DNA of 64,000 nucleotides from positions 704,501-768,500 of the forward strand of contig CCMO02000002.1 in NCBI GenBank assembly GCA_000751295.2. Reading direction: 5' to 3'. The notes under the pieces were generated by a model. The model searched no databases. It saw only the letters and a list, made by a program, of their open reading frames with translations, and had not been told where the DNA came from. The stretch is from a bacterium YEK0313 (GTDB lineage Bacteria > Pseudomonadota > Alphaproteobacteria > Rhizobiales > Phreatobacteraceae). Each line of letters starts with the position of its first letter. The first letter of the stretch is position 1. This document shows, one piece after another, positions 1-9,372 of the stretch. The position numbers and the translations under genes are program-made.

Positions 1-675
1 CTTGCCGAGATTTCGACCGAAACCGCGGGTGAGGCGGCACGGCGCTACGAAAGCTTCGGCGCCGAGGGCCTGATGGCCTTCCCGAGCCTCGGCTACAAGA
101 CCGACCCGCGCGAGACGGCCGCCTGGTACAAGGCGCTCGCCGGCGCCTCGGGCTTGCCGATCATGATCTACAACAATCCGATCGCCTACGGGGTCGACGT
201 GACGCCGGCGATCCTCGCGGAGCTCGCCGATACGCCGGGCATCGTCGCGATCAAGGAGGAGACCGGCGACATCCGCCGCGTCACCGATCTCTACAACGCC
301 CATGGCGACCGCTTCCGGATCTTCTGCGGTGTCGACGACCTGATCCTGGAGAGCATGGCCCTCGGCGCCATCGGCTGGGTTTCCGGCATGACCAATGCCT
401 GGCCCAAGGAATGCGTCGAGATCTTCGATCTGGCGCGCGCCGGCCGCTTCGCCGATGCGCTCGGGCTCTACCGTCTGATGACCCCGGCCTTCCACCTCGA
501 TACCCACGTCAAGCTCGTCCAGTACATCAAGATGGCCGAGCACCTGGTCTATGGCGCGCCGGAATGGACACGCGCGCCGCGCCTGCCGCTCGTCGGCGCC
601 GAGCGCGACCATGTCGTCGCGGTGATCAGGAAGACCATTGCCGACCTTGCCGCCCGCGAGCGGCGCGCCGCCTGA
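1..675 (+). CDS. DapA/dihydrodipicolinate synthase family protein, 5'-truncated by window edge
   Basis: The reading frame is open from base 1, so the N-terminus lies outside the window; 224 residues are visible. It belongs to the class I pyruvate-dependent aldolase family (DapA/NanA). The Schiff-base lysine is in IVAIKEETGD (about residue 85 of the visible part) and the catalytic tyrosine is in IMIYNNP (about residue 57). Family members include 4-hydroxy-tetrahydrodipicolinate synthase and several sugar-acid or hydroxyproline-pathway aldolases and dehydratases, and the substrate cannot be assigned from this fragment. An MFS carboxylate-type transporter follows 123 bp downstream on the same strand, which favours a catabolic role over lysine biosynthesis. 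That last point is inference. Confidence 0.85.
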   Translation, partial: LAEISTETAGEAARRYESFGAEGLMAFPSLGYKTDPRETAAWYKALAGASGLPIMIYNNPIAYGVDVTPAILAELADTPGIVAIKEETGDIRRVTDLYNAHGDRFRIFCGVDDLILESMALGAIGWVSGMTNAWPKECVEIFDLARAGRFADALGLYRLMTPAFHLDTHVKLVQYIKMAEHLVYGAPEWTRAPRLPLVGAERDHVVAVIRKTIADLAARERRAA

Positions 676-798
676 GCCTCCGACACCCGGCGGGCCCGGC
701 GCGTCATCGGCGCGCCGCGGACCGCCCGCCGGCCTCCATCCCGCCGCTCCGGAACCGGGACCGCGCGGGCAACAAGCTGACTTCTCGAGGGGAAATCC

Positions 799-2127
799 AT
801 GTCCGAACCCAACGCCACCATCTTGAGCGCCTCCGGCGCGGCCGGCCCCGCTGCCGCCGCGCCAACCATTGCCGGCGTCGAACGCCGGGTGCTGATCGCC
901 AGCCTCACCGGCAGCGCCATCGAATGGTTCGACTACTTTCTCTACGGCACGGTGGCGGCGCTCGCCTTCAACCGGCTGTTCTTCCCAAACTTCGACCCCG
1001 TCGTCGGGTTGATGCTGTCCTATCTGTCGTTCTCGCTGACCTTCTTCATCCGGCCGTTCGGCGGCTTCCTGTTCTCCCATATCGGCGACAAGATCGGCCG
1101 CAAGCGCACGCTGGTCCTGACCTTGTCGCTGATGGGCGGCTCGACCGTGCTGATCGGCCTCCTGCCGAGCTACGAGAGCATCGGCATCTGGGCGCCGATC
1201 CTGCTCGTCGCGCTGCGCGCCATCCAGGGCCTCGGCATTGCCGGCGAATGGGGCGGCGCGCTGCTGCTCGCCTATGAATACGCGCCGGAGAACCGCAAGG
1301 GCTTCTTCGGCTCGATCCCGCAAATGGGCATCCCGCTCGGCCTGGTCCTCGCGACCCTGTCGCTGTCGCTGATGAGCCTCCTGCCCGACGACCAGTTCCT
1401 GGCCTGGGGCTGGCGGGTGCCTTTCGTCGCCAGCGCCGTGCTCGTCTTCCTCGGCCTGTGGATCCGCAACGGCATCGACGAGACGCCGGAATTCGAGAAG
1501 GCCAAGCGCGCCGGCGACGTCGCCAAGGTGCCGCTGTTCGACACGCTGCGCTACCACTGGCGCGAGGTGCTGATCGCCACGGGCGCCAAGGTGGTGGAGA
1601 CCGCGCCGTTCTACGTCTTCACCACCTTCGTGGTCAGCTACGCGACGACGACGCTGAAGATCGAACGGTTCACCATCCTGAACTCGATCACGGTCGCGAC
1701 CATCATCACCACCCTGATGATCCCGGTCATGGGCCGCCTCTCCGACCGGTTCGGCCGGCCGCAGGTCTTCCTGACCGGCACGGTGCTGATGGCGCTCTTC
1801 GCCTTCCCCTATTTCATGCTGCTCGACCTTAGGCACTACTGGGCGGTAGCGCTCGCCACCATCGTCGCCGTGGGCCTGATCTGGGCACCGATCAACGCCA
1901 CGCTCGGCACGCTGATGTCGGAGATCTTCGCCACCCGCGTGCGCTATACCGGCATCACGCTCGGCTCGCAGATCGGCGCGGCGATCGCCGGCGGCACCGC
2001 GCCGCTGATCGCCACCTGGCTGCTCGTCACCTTCAACGGCAACTGGTCGGCGGTGGCGCTCTACATCATCGGCTGCGCGCTGGTCTCGCTCGTCGCGGTA
2101 CTGAGCATCCGCCGCCTCGCCCCTTGA
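799..2127 (+). CDS. MFS transporter, metabolite:H+ symporter (ProP/ShiA-like) family
   Basis: This 442-residue integral membrane protein has about 12 hydrophobic segments. The opening SAIEWFDYFLYG motif, the RPFGGFLFSHIGDKIGRK loop between TM2 and TM3, and QGLGIAGEWGGALLL in TM4 are hallmarks of the metabolite:H+ symporter subfamily of the major facilitator superfamily. Members import small carboxylates, betaines or shikimate by proton symport. The second cytoplasmic A-like loop, GRLSDRFGRP, is near residue 315. The start is supported by GAGGGG at 787-792, six bases before the ATG. It lies downstream of the DapA-family gene and may import that enzyme's substrate (inference). The exact substrate is unknown. 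Confidence 0.85.
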   Translation: MSEPNATILSASGAAGPAAAAPTIAGVERRVLIASLTGSAIEWFDYFLYGTVAALAFNRLFFPNFDPVVGLMLSYLSFSLTFFIRPFGGFLFSHIGDKIGRKRTLVLTLSLMGGSTVLIGLLPSYESIGIWAPILLVALRAIQGLGIAGEWGGALLLAYEYAPENRKGFFGSIPQMGIPLGLVLATLSLSLMSLLPDDQFLAWGWRVPFVASAVLVFLGLWIRNGIDETPEFEKAKRAGDVAKVPLFDTLRYHWREVLIATGAKVVETAPFYVFTTFVVSYATTTLKIERFTILNSITVATIITTLMIPVMGRLSDRFGRPQVFLTGTVLMALFAFPYFMLLDLRHYWAVALATIVAVGLIWAPINATLGTLMSEIFATRVRYTGITLGSQIGAAIAGGTAPLIATWLLVTFNGNWSAVALYIIGCALVSLVAVLSIRRLAP

Positions 2128-2240
2128 AGGCCGGAAGCCGGGCGGGACCACGCCCCGCCCGAGCATGGCGGAAAATGCGCGCCGCCCCTGCGCCGGCGCG
2201 CCTTTACGGCGCCGGTGCGGCGCGGCATGGGAGCGGGGCG

Positions 2241-2987
2241 ATGCCGACGCCCGCTCCCACCCCGCCCCCCGTACTGACCACCCACGCCCCCGCCGGCTTC
2301 AGCCTTGCCGGCATGGCCGAGGGCGTCAGGCTGTCCATGCCGATGGTGCCGGGCCTGCTGATGGGCGCGGGCGCCGTGGGCGCCGCCGCCGCCGAAAGGG
2401 GGCTGACGCTCGGCGAGGCAACAGGCCTCAGCGCCTTCGTCTATGCGGGCGCCTCGCAGCTCCTCGCCCTGCAGCTCTGGCCCGAGGCCTGGACGCCGTC
2501 GGCGCTGCTGGCGCTCGCCGCGGTCGTCTTCGCCGTCAATCTGCGCCTCGTCCTGATGGGTGCGGCGCTGCACCGCTACCTCTCGGCCGGCCTGCCGCGC
2601 GGCGCGCCCTATCTGGCGCTCGCCAGCCTGACCGACGCCAATTTCCTGATCGGTTCGCGCTACAGCTCGGAAGGCGGTGGCGATACCGGCGTGTTCGTCG
2701 GCGCCGGCCTGTTCATGTGGTCGATCTGGATCGCCGCGACCATACCCGGCCACATGCTCGGCTACATGATGACCGATCCGAAACGGTTCGGGCTCGATCT
2801 CATCACGCCGCTGCTGTTCACGGTCATGGCGGTCGGCCTGTTCAAGGCGAAGCGCGACCGGATGGTCTGGCCGATCGCCGCCGGCGTCGCGGTCGCGACC
2901 GCCGAGCTCGTCTCGGGCTACTGGTTCATCATTGCCGGCGCGCTCGCCGGCTCGATCGCCGCAGGACTGTTCCGCCACCATGATTGA
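2241..2987 (+). CDS. azlC: AzlC-family branched-chain amino acid exporter, large subunit
   Basis: AzlC-type membrane protein of about 248 residues. The family signature is MPMVPGLLMGAGAVGAAAA followed by SAFVYAGASQLLALQLW, and TM segments continue through to the C-terminus. AzlC with AzlD forms a small exporter of branched-chain amino acids and their analogues (BrnFE-like). The ATG at 2241 is chosen because a purine-rich GGGAGCGGGG lies just upstream; an in-frame ATG at 2124 would overlap the previous stop and add a low-complexity Ala/Arg/Pro leader. The stop overlaps the start of azlD, so the pair is translationally coupled. Confidence 0.85.
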   Translation: MPTPAPTPPPVLTTHAPAGFSLAGMAEGVRLSMPMVPGLLMGAGAVGAAAAERGLTLGEATGLSAFVYAGASQLLALQLWPEAWTPSALLALAAVVFAVNLRLVLMGAALHRYLSAGLPRGAPYLALASLTDANFLIGSRYSSEGGGDTGVFVGAGLFMWSIWIAATIPGHMLGYMMTDPKRFGLDLITPLLFTVMAVGLFKAKRDRMVWPIAAGVAVATAELVSGYWFIIAGALAGSIAAGLFRHHD

Positions 2988-3303
2988 GGCGATCGGCACC
3001 GGCTGGGTCGGCCCGACGGCCGCAATCGCCGCCATGGCGGTCGTGACCTACGCCGTCCGCGTCCTCGGCTACTGGATCATGGGGCGGGTACCGCTCACCC
3101 CGTTCATGCAGGCCGCGCTCGGCGCGCTGCCGGGGGCGATCGTGATCGCCACCATCGTGCCGCTGGTGGTGCGCGGCGGCCCGAGCGCCTTCATCGGCAT
3201 GGCGGCCGCCGCCGGCACCATGATGCTGGTCCGGCGCGACATTGCCGGGCTCGCGGCCGGGCTTGCCGGCGTCATCCTGTTTCGCGCCCTCGGCTTCGGG
3301 TAG
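2980..3303 (+). CDS. azlD: AzlD-family branched-chain amino acid exporter, small subunit
   Basis: This 107-residue protein has about four TM helices. It carries the AzlD pattern AVVTYAVRVLGYWIMGR near the N-terminus and AALGALPGAIVIATIVP in the middle. Its ATG overlaps the last codons of azlC by 8 bp. A longer in-frame start at 2932 lies inside azlC and is unlikely. It is the expected partner of AzlC in a two-component exporter, and the gene order azlC-azlD is the usual one. Confidence 0.85.
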   Translation: MIEAIGTGWVGPTAAIAAMAVVTYAVRVLGYWIMGRVPLTPFMQAALGALPGAIVIATIVPLVVRGGPSAFIGMAAAAGTMMLVRRDIAGLAAGLAGVILFRALGFG

Positions 3304-3315
3304 TGGATGGCGGAT

Positions 3316-3414
3316 GGCGAATAGGGAGTAGGGATGAGGCGGCGAGCGGGTTGGCTGCAAGCCACGACGTCCATGGCTGCATCCTCATTCGCTACTCGCC
3401 ACTCGCTAATCGCC
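3316..3414. repeat. Imperfect intergenic inverted repeat between convergent azlD and hisG
   Basis: A left arm at 3316-3339 (GGCGAATAGGGAGTAGG then GATGAGG) pairs imperfectly with a right arm at 3383-3414 built of CTACTCGCCACTCGCTAATC-like words. A small perfect hairpin TGGCT-GCA-AGCCA sits between them near 3352-3364. The element fills the gap between two convergent genes and overlaps the last codons of hisG. It looks like a dispersed alphaproteobacterial REP-like palindrome that could act as a bidirectional terminator. Only one copy was noticed in this window. Confidence 0.5.
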
Positions 3415-4398
3415 ACGCCCCAGCGCCGCCGCGAGCTTGTCGTAGAGCGGGTTCTCGGCGGCGAAGACATAGTCGAGCTCGCTCACCGCGACGCTTGCCG
3501 CGCCCCTGTCGCGCAGGAAACGCGACAGGCCGAACAGGGCCGATGGCGGGCAATGCAGCGTCAGCATGCCCGACGAGGTGGGGCCGCCGAACGGAGCGAC
3601 CGCGCCGAAGCGGGCCTTGGCCTCCTCGACCAGCCGCGCGTCGGCGGCCTCGAAGCGGGTGCGCACCTCGCGCACCGTGCGGGCGCGGGCCTGGCTGGCG
3701 ATCCGATCGAGCATGTCGCGGGCGCTCGCCAGCGCTTCCGCGCTCCAGGCCGCGGTGCAGGAGGCGACGAGATGTGCCTCCGATTTCAGGATCACGCCGT
3801 CGTCGAGCACCTTCAGCGCATTGGCGGCGAGCGTCGCGCCGGTCGTGGTGATGTCGACGATCAGTTCGGCCGCGCCTGCGGCCGGCGCGCCTTCGGTCGC
3901 CCCCGCCGATTCGACGACGCGATAGTCGGCAATGCCGTGCCGGTCGAAAAAGGCGCGCGTGAGGTTGAGATATTTGGTCGCGACCCGCATGCGCGCGCGG
4001 TGCTTGGAGCGGAACTGGCTCGCGACATCGTCGAGATCGGCCATGGTGCGCACGTCGATCCAGGCCTGGGGCACCGCCACCACCACGTCGGCCCGCGAGA
4101 AGCCGAGGGCCGACAGCGAGATGAGCTTCGCCTCCGGCTCGGCCGTCGCCTCGTGCATGAGGTCGAGACCGGTGAGGCCGAGATGGACCGAGCCGGCCAC
4201 CAGCTCGCGGGCGATTTCGGAGGCGGAGAGGAAGGCGACCTCGACATGGTCGAGCCCCGGAATGGTGCCGCGATAGTCGCGCGCGCCGCGGCCCTGGACC
4301 GGCTTCAGGCCAGAGCGCTCCAGGAATCCCTGGGCGCTTTCCAGGATCCGGCCCTTGGAGGGAATCGCGAAGACGAGTGGCGAGGACTGGCTCATCAT
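3406..4398 (-). CDS. hisG: ATP phosphoribosyltransferase catalytic subunit
   Basis: HisG catalyses the first step of histidine biosynthesis, condensing ATP and PRPP to phosphoribosyl-ATP. The 330-residue product starts LVFAIPSKGRI. It contains AGSVHLGLTGLDLM and the PRPP-binding segment AAELIVDITTTGATLAAN (about residues 195-212). It has the length seen in Rhizobiales that pair HisG with HisZ. Its start overlaps the hisZ stop by 4 bp (ATGA), so the two subunits are coupled. It is convergent with azlD. Confidence 0.95.
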   Translation of the reverse strand: MMSQSSPLVFAIPSKGRILESAQGFLERSGLKPVQGRGARDYRGTIPGLDHVEVAFLSASEIARELVAGSVHLGLTGLDLMHEATAEPEAKLISLSALGFSRADVVVAVPQAWIDVRTMADLDDVASQFRSKHRARMRVATKYLNLTRAFFDRHGIADYRVVESAGATEGAPAAGAAELIVDITTTGATLAANALKVLDDGVILKSEAHLVASCTAAWSAEALASARDMLDRIASQARARTVREVRTRFEAADARLVEEAKARFGAVAPFGGPTSSGMLTLHCPPSALFGLSRFLRDRGAASVAVSELDYVFAAENPLYDKLAAALGRGD

Positions 4399-5564
4399 GG
4401 GCCTCCAGGAGCGATCCGGCCGGCCGCGGCTTTGGCTGCCAGCCGCTCGACCCAGAAGGCGCAGCCGACGGCCGGCACCGTCAGGTCGAGGCCGAGCCGT
4501 GCCGTCATCATTTCGGTCAGCCGGTCGTAGCGGCCGCCGCCGACCAGCGGCTTGTCGACCTCACCCGTGCCGTCGTGGATCTCGAAGACGAGGCCGGTGT
4601 AATAATCGACGTCGCGCCCAAAACGGGTCGAGAAGCGCACCGTGCCGAGATCGACGCCGCGCGCCGCGATCAGCGTGTTGCGGCGGGCGAGCGCGTCGAG
4701 CGCGGCCGAAAGATCGAGCCCGGCCCGTGCCGCGATGGCGCGCAATTGCTGCTCGGCCGAGACCGGATCGCCCTCGACGCCGAGCACCTCCTGCACCACG
4801 GCCACCTTGTCGGGCCAGAGCCCGCCCGAGCCGAGCGCCGCCTGCTCCAGGAACCGCTCGGCGATATCGGCCGCCGACCGGCCGCCGACGGTGGCGATGC
4901 CGGCGATCGACAGAAGGTCGGTGACGAGGGCATGCGCCGCCTTCGGATCGGCCCCGTCGAGGGCGGCGGTCAGGCCGGCATGGACCGGCGCGTGGGTCGA
5001 GGGGTCGGCGAGGCGCTTCAGGTCGTCCGCCAGCATGTCGTTGCGGCGGAAATCCTTGACGAGGCGGCGGCGCCAGGCCGGCGACAGGTTGAGCGCCTTG
5101 AGCAGCGCCAGGAAGATGCCGACATCGCCCATGGCGATTTCGAGCGGGCCGTCGCAATAGAGCCGCGCGCCCTGTAGGCCGAGCGCCACCACCTCGGCCT
5201 CTGCTGCCTCGCGGTCGGTGCGCCCGATCAGCTCGATGCCGGCCTGCAGGAACTCGCCGGCCAGCCCCGGCCGATGCCGGAACACCGGGCCGAGATAGGA
5301 ATAGGCCGCGGCTTCGCCCGCCGCCGGCCCCTCCAGATGAGCCTGCACCACGGGAATGGTGTAGTCGGGCCGCAGGCACATTTCGGTGCCGTCGGCATCG
5401 CTGGTGAGGAACAGCCGGCGCGCCAGGGCTTCGCCGACGAGATCGCGCACCAGGTCGGCGGCGATCATGATCGGCGGCTCGGCGCGCGCAAAGCCGGCCT
5501 CGGCGAGCAGGGCGGCGAGGCGAAGGTCGAGGGCGGGATCGGCGGCGCGCTCGGTCATGACCAA
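4395..5564 (-). CDS. hisZ: ATP phosphoribosyltransferase regulatory subunit
   Basis: HisZ is a histidyl-tRNA synthetase-like paralogue that lacks aminoacylation activity and activates short HisG. The 389-residue protein shows class II synthetase-like motifs: TEMCLRPDYTIPVVQAHL (motif 2 region, about residues 60-77), YSYLGPVFRHRPG (about 92-104) and PLVGGGRYDRL near residue 340. That synthetase fold combined with position directly upstream of hisG distinguishes it from HisS. The next gene upstream is a LysR regulator on the same strand, about 96 bp away. Confidence 0.93.
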   Translation of the reverse strand: MVMTERAADPALDLRLAALLAEAGFARAEPPIMIAADLVRDLVGEALARRLFLTSDADGTEMCLRPDYTIPVVQAHLEGPAAGEAAAYSYLGPVFRHRPGLAGEFLQAGIELIGRTDREAAEAEVVALGLQGARLYCDGPLEIAMGDVGIFLALLKALNLSPAWRRRLVKDFRRNDMLADDLKRLADPSTHAPVHAGLTAALDGADPKAAHALVTDLLSIAGIATVGGRSAADIAERFLEQAALGSGGLWPDKVAVVQEVLGVEGDPVSAEQQLRAIAARAGLDLSAALDALARRNTLIAARGVDLGTVRFSTRFGRDVDYYTGLVFEIHDGTGEVDKPLVGGGRYDRLTEMMTARLGLDLTVPAVGCAFWVERLAAKAAAGRIAPGGP

Positions 5565-5660
5565 TCCGGGGTACGCTGAAGAACTGTCCTTGTGTCGCAG
5601 GCGCGCCTCGAACGGTTCGGAACCGCCGAGACAGGCCTGCCGGCGGTTGCTGTAGCCGGG

Positions 5661-6572
5661 TCAGGCCGGAAGGTCGAGCCCTTCATCCCAATAGGGCACC
5701 GGTCCATAGAGCCCGGCGAGCCAGTCGATGAACACCCTGACCTTCTGCGGCAGGAACCGGCGGGTCGGGTAGACCGCATGGACGCCGACGCGCCGCGAGG
5801 CGCGCCATTCGGGCAGCACCACCTTGAGCCGCCCGTCCTTCAGTTCCGGCCCGACATCCCAGGTCGAGCGCAGCGCAATGCCGATCCCTGCCAGCGTCGC
5901 CTCGCGGATCACCTCGGAGGAATTGGTCTTCAGCGGGCCGTGCAGGCGCACGACCTGGCTGCCGTCGGGGCCCTCGAGCCGCCAGGTGTCGCTGTTGTGC
6001 GAGAGCAGCGCATGGCCGGCGAGCGCGCCGATCGAGGTCGGCGCGCCGCGTTCGGCCAGATAGGACGGCGCGGCCACCAGCAGGCGGTGGTTGGGCGCGA
6101 GGCGCCGGGCGACGAAGGAGGAATCGTCGAGCTCGCCGATCCGGATGGCGAGATCGTAGCCCTCGCCGACAATGTCGACGAAACTGTCCGACAGCTCCAG
6201 ATGCACGACGAGATCGGGATTGGCCTCGAGGAACGAGCGCAGATGCGGGGCAATGTGCAGCCGGCCGAAAGAGGTCGGCGCGGAGACCCGCAGCGTGCCG
6301 CGCGCCAGGGACGACCGGCGGGTGACGAAGGCCTCGGCCTCGTCGATCGAGGCGAGGATCGCCACGACCCGCTCGTAATAGCCCTGCCCCGCCTCGGTCA
6401 GCGACAGCTGGCGCGTCGTGCGCTGCAGGAGACGGGTGCCGAGCCGGTCCTCCAGGCGCTTGATGCGCTTGGAGATCACCGCCGGCGACAGGCCCATCTC
6501 CCGCGCGGCAGCCGACATGCCGCCGGACGTCACGACACGGGCAAACACTTCGAGATCGGCAAGAGGGGTCAC
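5661..6572 (-). CDS. LysR-family transcriptional regulator
   Basis: This is a 303-residue LysR-type regulator. The N-terminal winged helix-turn-helix spans about residues 1-60 (LEVFARVVTSGGMSAAAREMG then SPAVISKRIKRLEDRLG). It is followed by a LysR substrate-binding domain beginning near residue 90 (LRVSAPTSFGRLHIAPHL). It belongs to the CrgA/DmlR-like branch with the TRRFLPQKVRVFIDWL ending. It is divergent from glcDEF, with 132 bp between the starts. By the usual LysR arrangement it may control glycolate oxidase, but no operator was recognised, so this is inference. Confidence 0.88.
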   Translation of the reverse strand: MTPLADLEVFARVVTSGGMSAAAREMGLSPAVISKRIKRLEDRLGTRLLQRTTRQLSLTEAGQGYYERVVAILASIDEAEAFVTRRSSLARGTLRVSAPTSFGRLHIAPHLRSFLEANPDLVVHLELSDSFVDIVGEGYDLAIRIGELDDSSFVARRLAPNHRLLVAAPSYLAERGAPTSIGALAGHALLSHNSDTWRLEGPDGSQVVRLHGPLKTNSSEVIREATLAGIGIALRSTWDVGPELKDGRLKVVLPEWRASRRVGVHAVYPTRRFLPQKVRVFIDWLAGLYGPVPYWDEGLDLPA

Positions 6573-6704
6573 AGAAGCGGGTCCATCTTTTCCGTGGGGG
6601 AAATAATCTTTGCGCGTCCGATCGCGTTTCGCCAGCCCCGAAGGCCTGTATATTGGAGCCGATCAAAGGTGCGCCTCGGCTTCAGTGGCATCTTTGGGGA
6701 GGAC

Positions 6705-8162
6705 ATGATGAGCATCGCCTTTCCCACCCCGCGTCCGGAGGTTCTCGCCAAGCGCGACACGGTGATCGCGCGGCTGAAACAGATCGTCTCGGGCGAGGGC
6801 GTGATCACCGAGGAGGAGGAGCGGCGCGCCTTCGAGACCGACGCGCTGACCGCCTATCGCAAGGTTCCGATGGTGGTGGTGCTGCCCGAGACCACCGAGC
6901 AGGTCGCCGAGATCCTCGCCTTCTGCCACCAGGAAGGCGTGCCGGTGGTGGCGCGCGGCGCCGGCACATCGCTGGCCGGCGGCGCCATCCCGCAGGAGGA
7001 CGCGGTGGTGCTGGGCGTCGCCAAGATGAACCGGGTGCTCGACACCAATTTCGCCGACCGCACCATGCGGGTGCAGGCCGGCATCACCAATCTCGCCATA
7101 TCGGGCGAGGTCGCCCATGCCGGCTTCTTCTATGCGCCCGACCCGTCGAGCCAGCTCGCCTGCACCATCGCCGGCAATGTCGCGATGAATTCCGGCGGCG
7201 CGCACTGCCTGAAATATGGCGTCACCGCCAACAACATCCTCGGCCTGCGGCTGGTGACGGTGGAAGGCGAGATCGTCGATATCGGCGGCGAGGCGCTCGA
7301 TTCCGCCGGCTACGACCTGATCGGGCTGATCGTCGGCTCGGAGGGCCAGCTCGGTGTCGTCACCGAGGTCACGGTCCGGATCCTGCGCGCGGCCGAGGGC
7401 GCGCGGCCGGTGCTGTTCGGCTTCGCCGAGATCGCCGCGGCCGGCCGTACGGTCGCCGACATTATCGGCGCCGGCATCATCCCGGTCGCCATCGAATATA
7501 TGGACCGGCAGGCGATCGGCATCTGCGAAGCCTTCGCCAAGGCCGGCTACCCGCTCGACGTCGAGGCGATGCTGATCATCGAGGTCGAGGGCTCGGACGA
7601 CGAGATGGACGCGATGCTCGCCCGCATCGTCGCCATCGCCCGCAATCACGGGGTCACGACGATCAAGGAATCGACCTCCGCCATGGAGGCCGCGGCGATC
7701 TGGAAGGGACGCAAGTCGGCCTTCGGCGCGACCGGCCGCGTCGCCGACTATATCTGCATGGACGGCACCATTCCGACCGGCCGCCTGCCCGACGTGCTCG
7801 AGGGCATTGACCGGATCGTCAAGGGCTACGGGCTGCGGGTCGCCAACGTCTTCCATGCTGGCGACGGCAACCTGCATCCGCTCGTCATGTTCAACGTCAA
7901 CGACCCCGACGAACAGATCAAGGCCGAGCGGGCGGGCGAGGACATCCTGAGGCTGTGCGTCGAGGTCGGCGGCTGCCTGACCGGCGAGCACGGCGTCGGC
8001 ATCGAGAAGCGCGACCTGATGCGCGACCAGTTCAACGACACCGACCTCCTGCAGCAGACCCGCATCAAATCGGCCTTCGACCCCGGCTGGATCCTCAATC
8101 CGGCCAAAGTCTTCCCGCTCGACGCGCCGCGCGATCCCCTCCCCGCGCCGCGCGCCGCCTGA
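6705..8162 (+). CDS. glcD: Glycolate oxidase FAD-binding subunit GlcD
   Basis: GlcD is the FAD subunit of the three-part glycolate dehydrogenase that oxidises glycolate to glyoxylate (related D-2-hydroxyacid substrates are possible). The 485-residue protein has the FAD-binding PP-loop VARGAGTSLAGGAIP (about residues 80-94), CTIAGNVAMNSGG and the C-terminal VANVFHAGDGNLHPLVMF and CLTGEHGVGIEKRDLM motifs of the FAD-oxidase C domain. Two adjacent ATGs occur at 6705 and 6708. GGGGAGG at 6696-6702 is better spaced for the second, so the true start may be 6708. It heads the glcDEF operon, divergent from a LysR gene. Confidence 0.92.
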   Translation: MMSIAFPTPRPEVLAKRDTVIARLKQIVSGEGVITEEEERRAFETDALTAYRKVPMVVVLPETTEQVAEILAFCHQEGVPVVARGAGTSLAGGAIPQEDAVVLGVAKMNRVLDTNFADRTMRVQAGITNLAISGEVAHAGFFYAPDPSSQLACTIAGNVAMNSGGAHCLKYGVTANNILGLRLVTVEGEIVDIGGEALDSAGYDLIGLIVGSEGQLGVVTEVTVRILRAAEGARPVLFGFAEIAAAGRTVADIIGAGIIPVAIEYMDRQAIGICEAFAKAGYPLDVEAMLIIEVEGSDDEMDAMLARIVAIARNHGVTTIKESTSAMEAAAIWKGRKSAFGATGRVADYICMDGTIPTGRLPDVLEGIDRIVKGYGLRVANVFHAGDGNLHPLVMFNVNDPDEQIKAERAGEDILRLCVEVGGCLTGEHGVGIEKRDLMRDQFNDTDLLQQTRIKSAFDPGWILNPAKVFPLDAPRDPLPAPRAA

Positions 8163-8190
8163 TGTTTCCCATGGCCGACCGCTCGAAAAG

Positions 8191-9366
8191 ATGACCGCGC
8201 ATCACCCGACCAGCGTCACCGAACTTGCCGCCATCGTCGCCGAGGCCCATGCCCGGCAGAGCCCGCTGGCCGTCGCCGGCGGCGGCACGCGCGCGGGGCT
8301 CTGCCGGCCGGTCCAGGCCGCCGCCAGCGTCTCGACCGCCGGCCTGACCGGCATCACGCTCTACGAGCCGGCCGAACTCGTCATCGCCGCGCGCGCCGGC
8401 ACGCCGCTGCGCGAGGTGACGGAGACGCTCGCCGCGCGCAACCAGCGCCTGCCCTTCGAGCCGATGGACCATCGCGGCCTTTACGGCACGACCGGCGAGC
8501 CGACGGTCGGCGGCATCGCCGCCGGCAACGTTTCCGGCCCGGCGCGGATCAATCTCGGCGCGGCACGCGACTCCATGATCGGGCTCAAATTCGTCAATGG
8601 CCGCGGCGAGGACATCAAGTCCGGCGGCCGGGTCATGAAAAACGTCACCGGCCTCGACCTCGTCAAGACGCTGGCCGGCTCGCATGGCACGCTCGGCATC
8701 TTCCACGAGGTCTGCTTCAAGGTCCTGCCCCGGGCCGAAACCGAGGCGACGCTGCAGCTCACCGGCCTCGGCGACGCCGAAGCGATCGAGGCCCTGTCGG
8801 CGGCGCTCGGCTCGCCGTTCGAGCCGACCGGCGCGGCGCATCTGCCGGCGCGGGTGGGCGAGTCGGCGCGCACGCTGATCCGGATCGAGGGCTTCGCCGC
8901 CTCGACCAGCTACCGCAGCGCGGCACTGGCCAGGCTGCTCGCCCGCTTCGGCACGCTCGACCGCCTCCCCGAAGCGGAGGCCGCAGCGCTCTGGCCGGCG
9001 ATCCGCGACCTCGGCCTGCTCGACGGGGCGGAGGCGATGATCTGGCGCCTGTCCGTGCCGCCTTCCAAGGCGGCCGCCATCGGCGAACGATTGAAGGCCG
9101 AGGGCGCGAGGCTGATCTACGACTGGGGCGGCGGGCTGATCTCCGCCGCGCTCGGCGCTGATGCCACCGCGGCGCCGCGCATCCATGCCCTCGCCCGGTC
9201 GGCCGGCGGTCATGCGACGCTCATCCGCGCGGACGAGGCGATCCGGCGCAGCGTCGACGTCTTCGCGCCGCCCGCACCGGGCCTCATGGCGATGCAGAAG
9301 AAGCTGAAGAGCAGCCTCGACCCGGCTGGCATTCTCAATCCCGGACGCATGTATCCAGGCGTGTGA
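8191..9366 (+). CDS. glcE: Glycolate oxidase subunit GlcE
   Basis: GlcE is the second FAD-domain subunit of glycolate oxidase and is shorter than GlcD. The 391-residue product has the FAD_binding_4 pattern PLAVAGGGTRAGLCRP near residue 25, GEPTVGGIAAGNVSGPARI near residue 105 and ends LDPAGILNPGRMYPGV, the family C-terminus. It starts 28 bp after glcD and ends 6 bp before glcF, consistent with one transcript. Confidence 0.92.
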   Translation: MTAHHPTSVTELAAIVAEAHARQSPLAVAGGGTRAGLCRPVQAAASVSTAGLTGITLYEPAELVIAARAGTPLREVTETLAARNQRLPFEPMDHRGLYGTTGEPTVGGIAAGNVSGPARINLGAARDSMIGLKFVNGRGEDIKSGGRVMKNVTGLDLVKTLAGSHGTLGIFHEVCFKVLPRAETEATLQLTGLGDAEAIEALSAALGSPFEPTGAAHLPARVGESARTLIRIEGFAASTSYRSAALARLLARFGTLDRLPEAEAAALWPAIRDLGLLDGAEAMIWRLSVPPSKAAAIGERLKAEGARLIYDWGGGLISAALGADATAAPRIHALARSAGGHATLIRADEAIRRSVDVFAPPAPGLMAMQKKLKSSLDPAGILNPGRMYPGV

Positions 9367-9372
9367 ACCCCC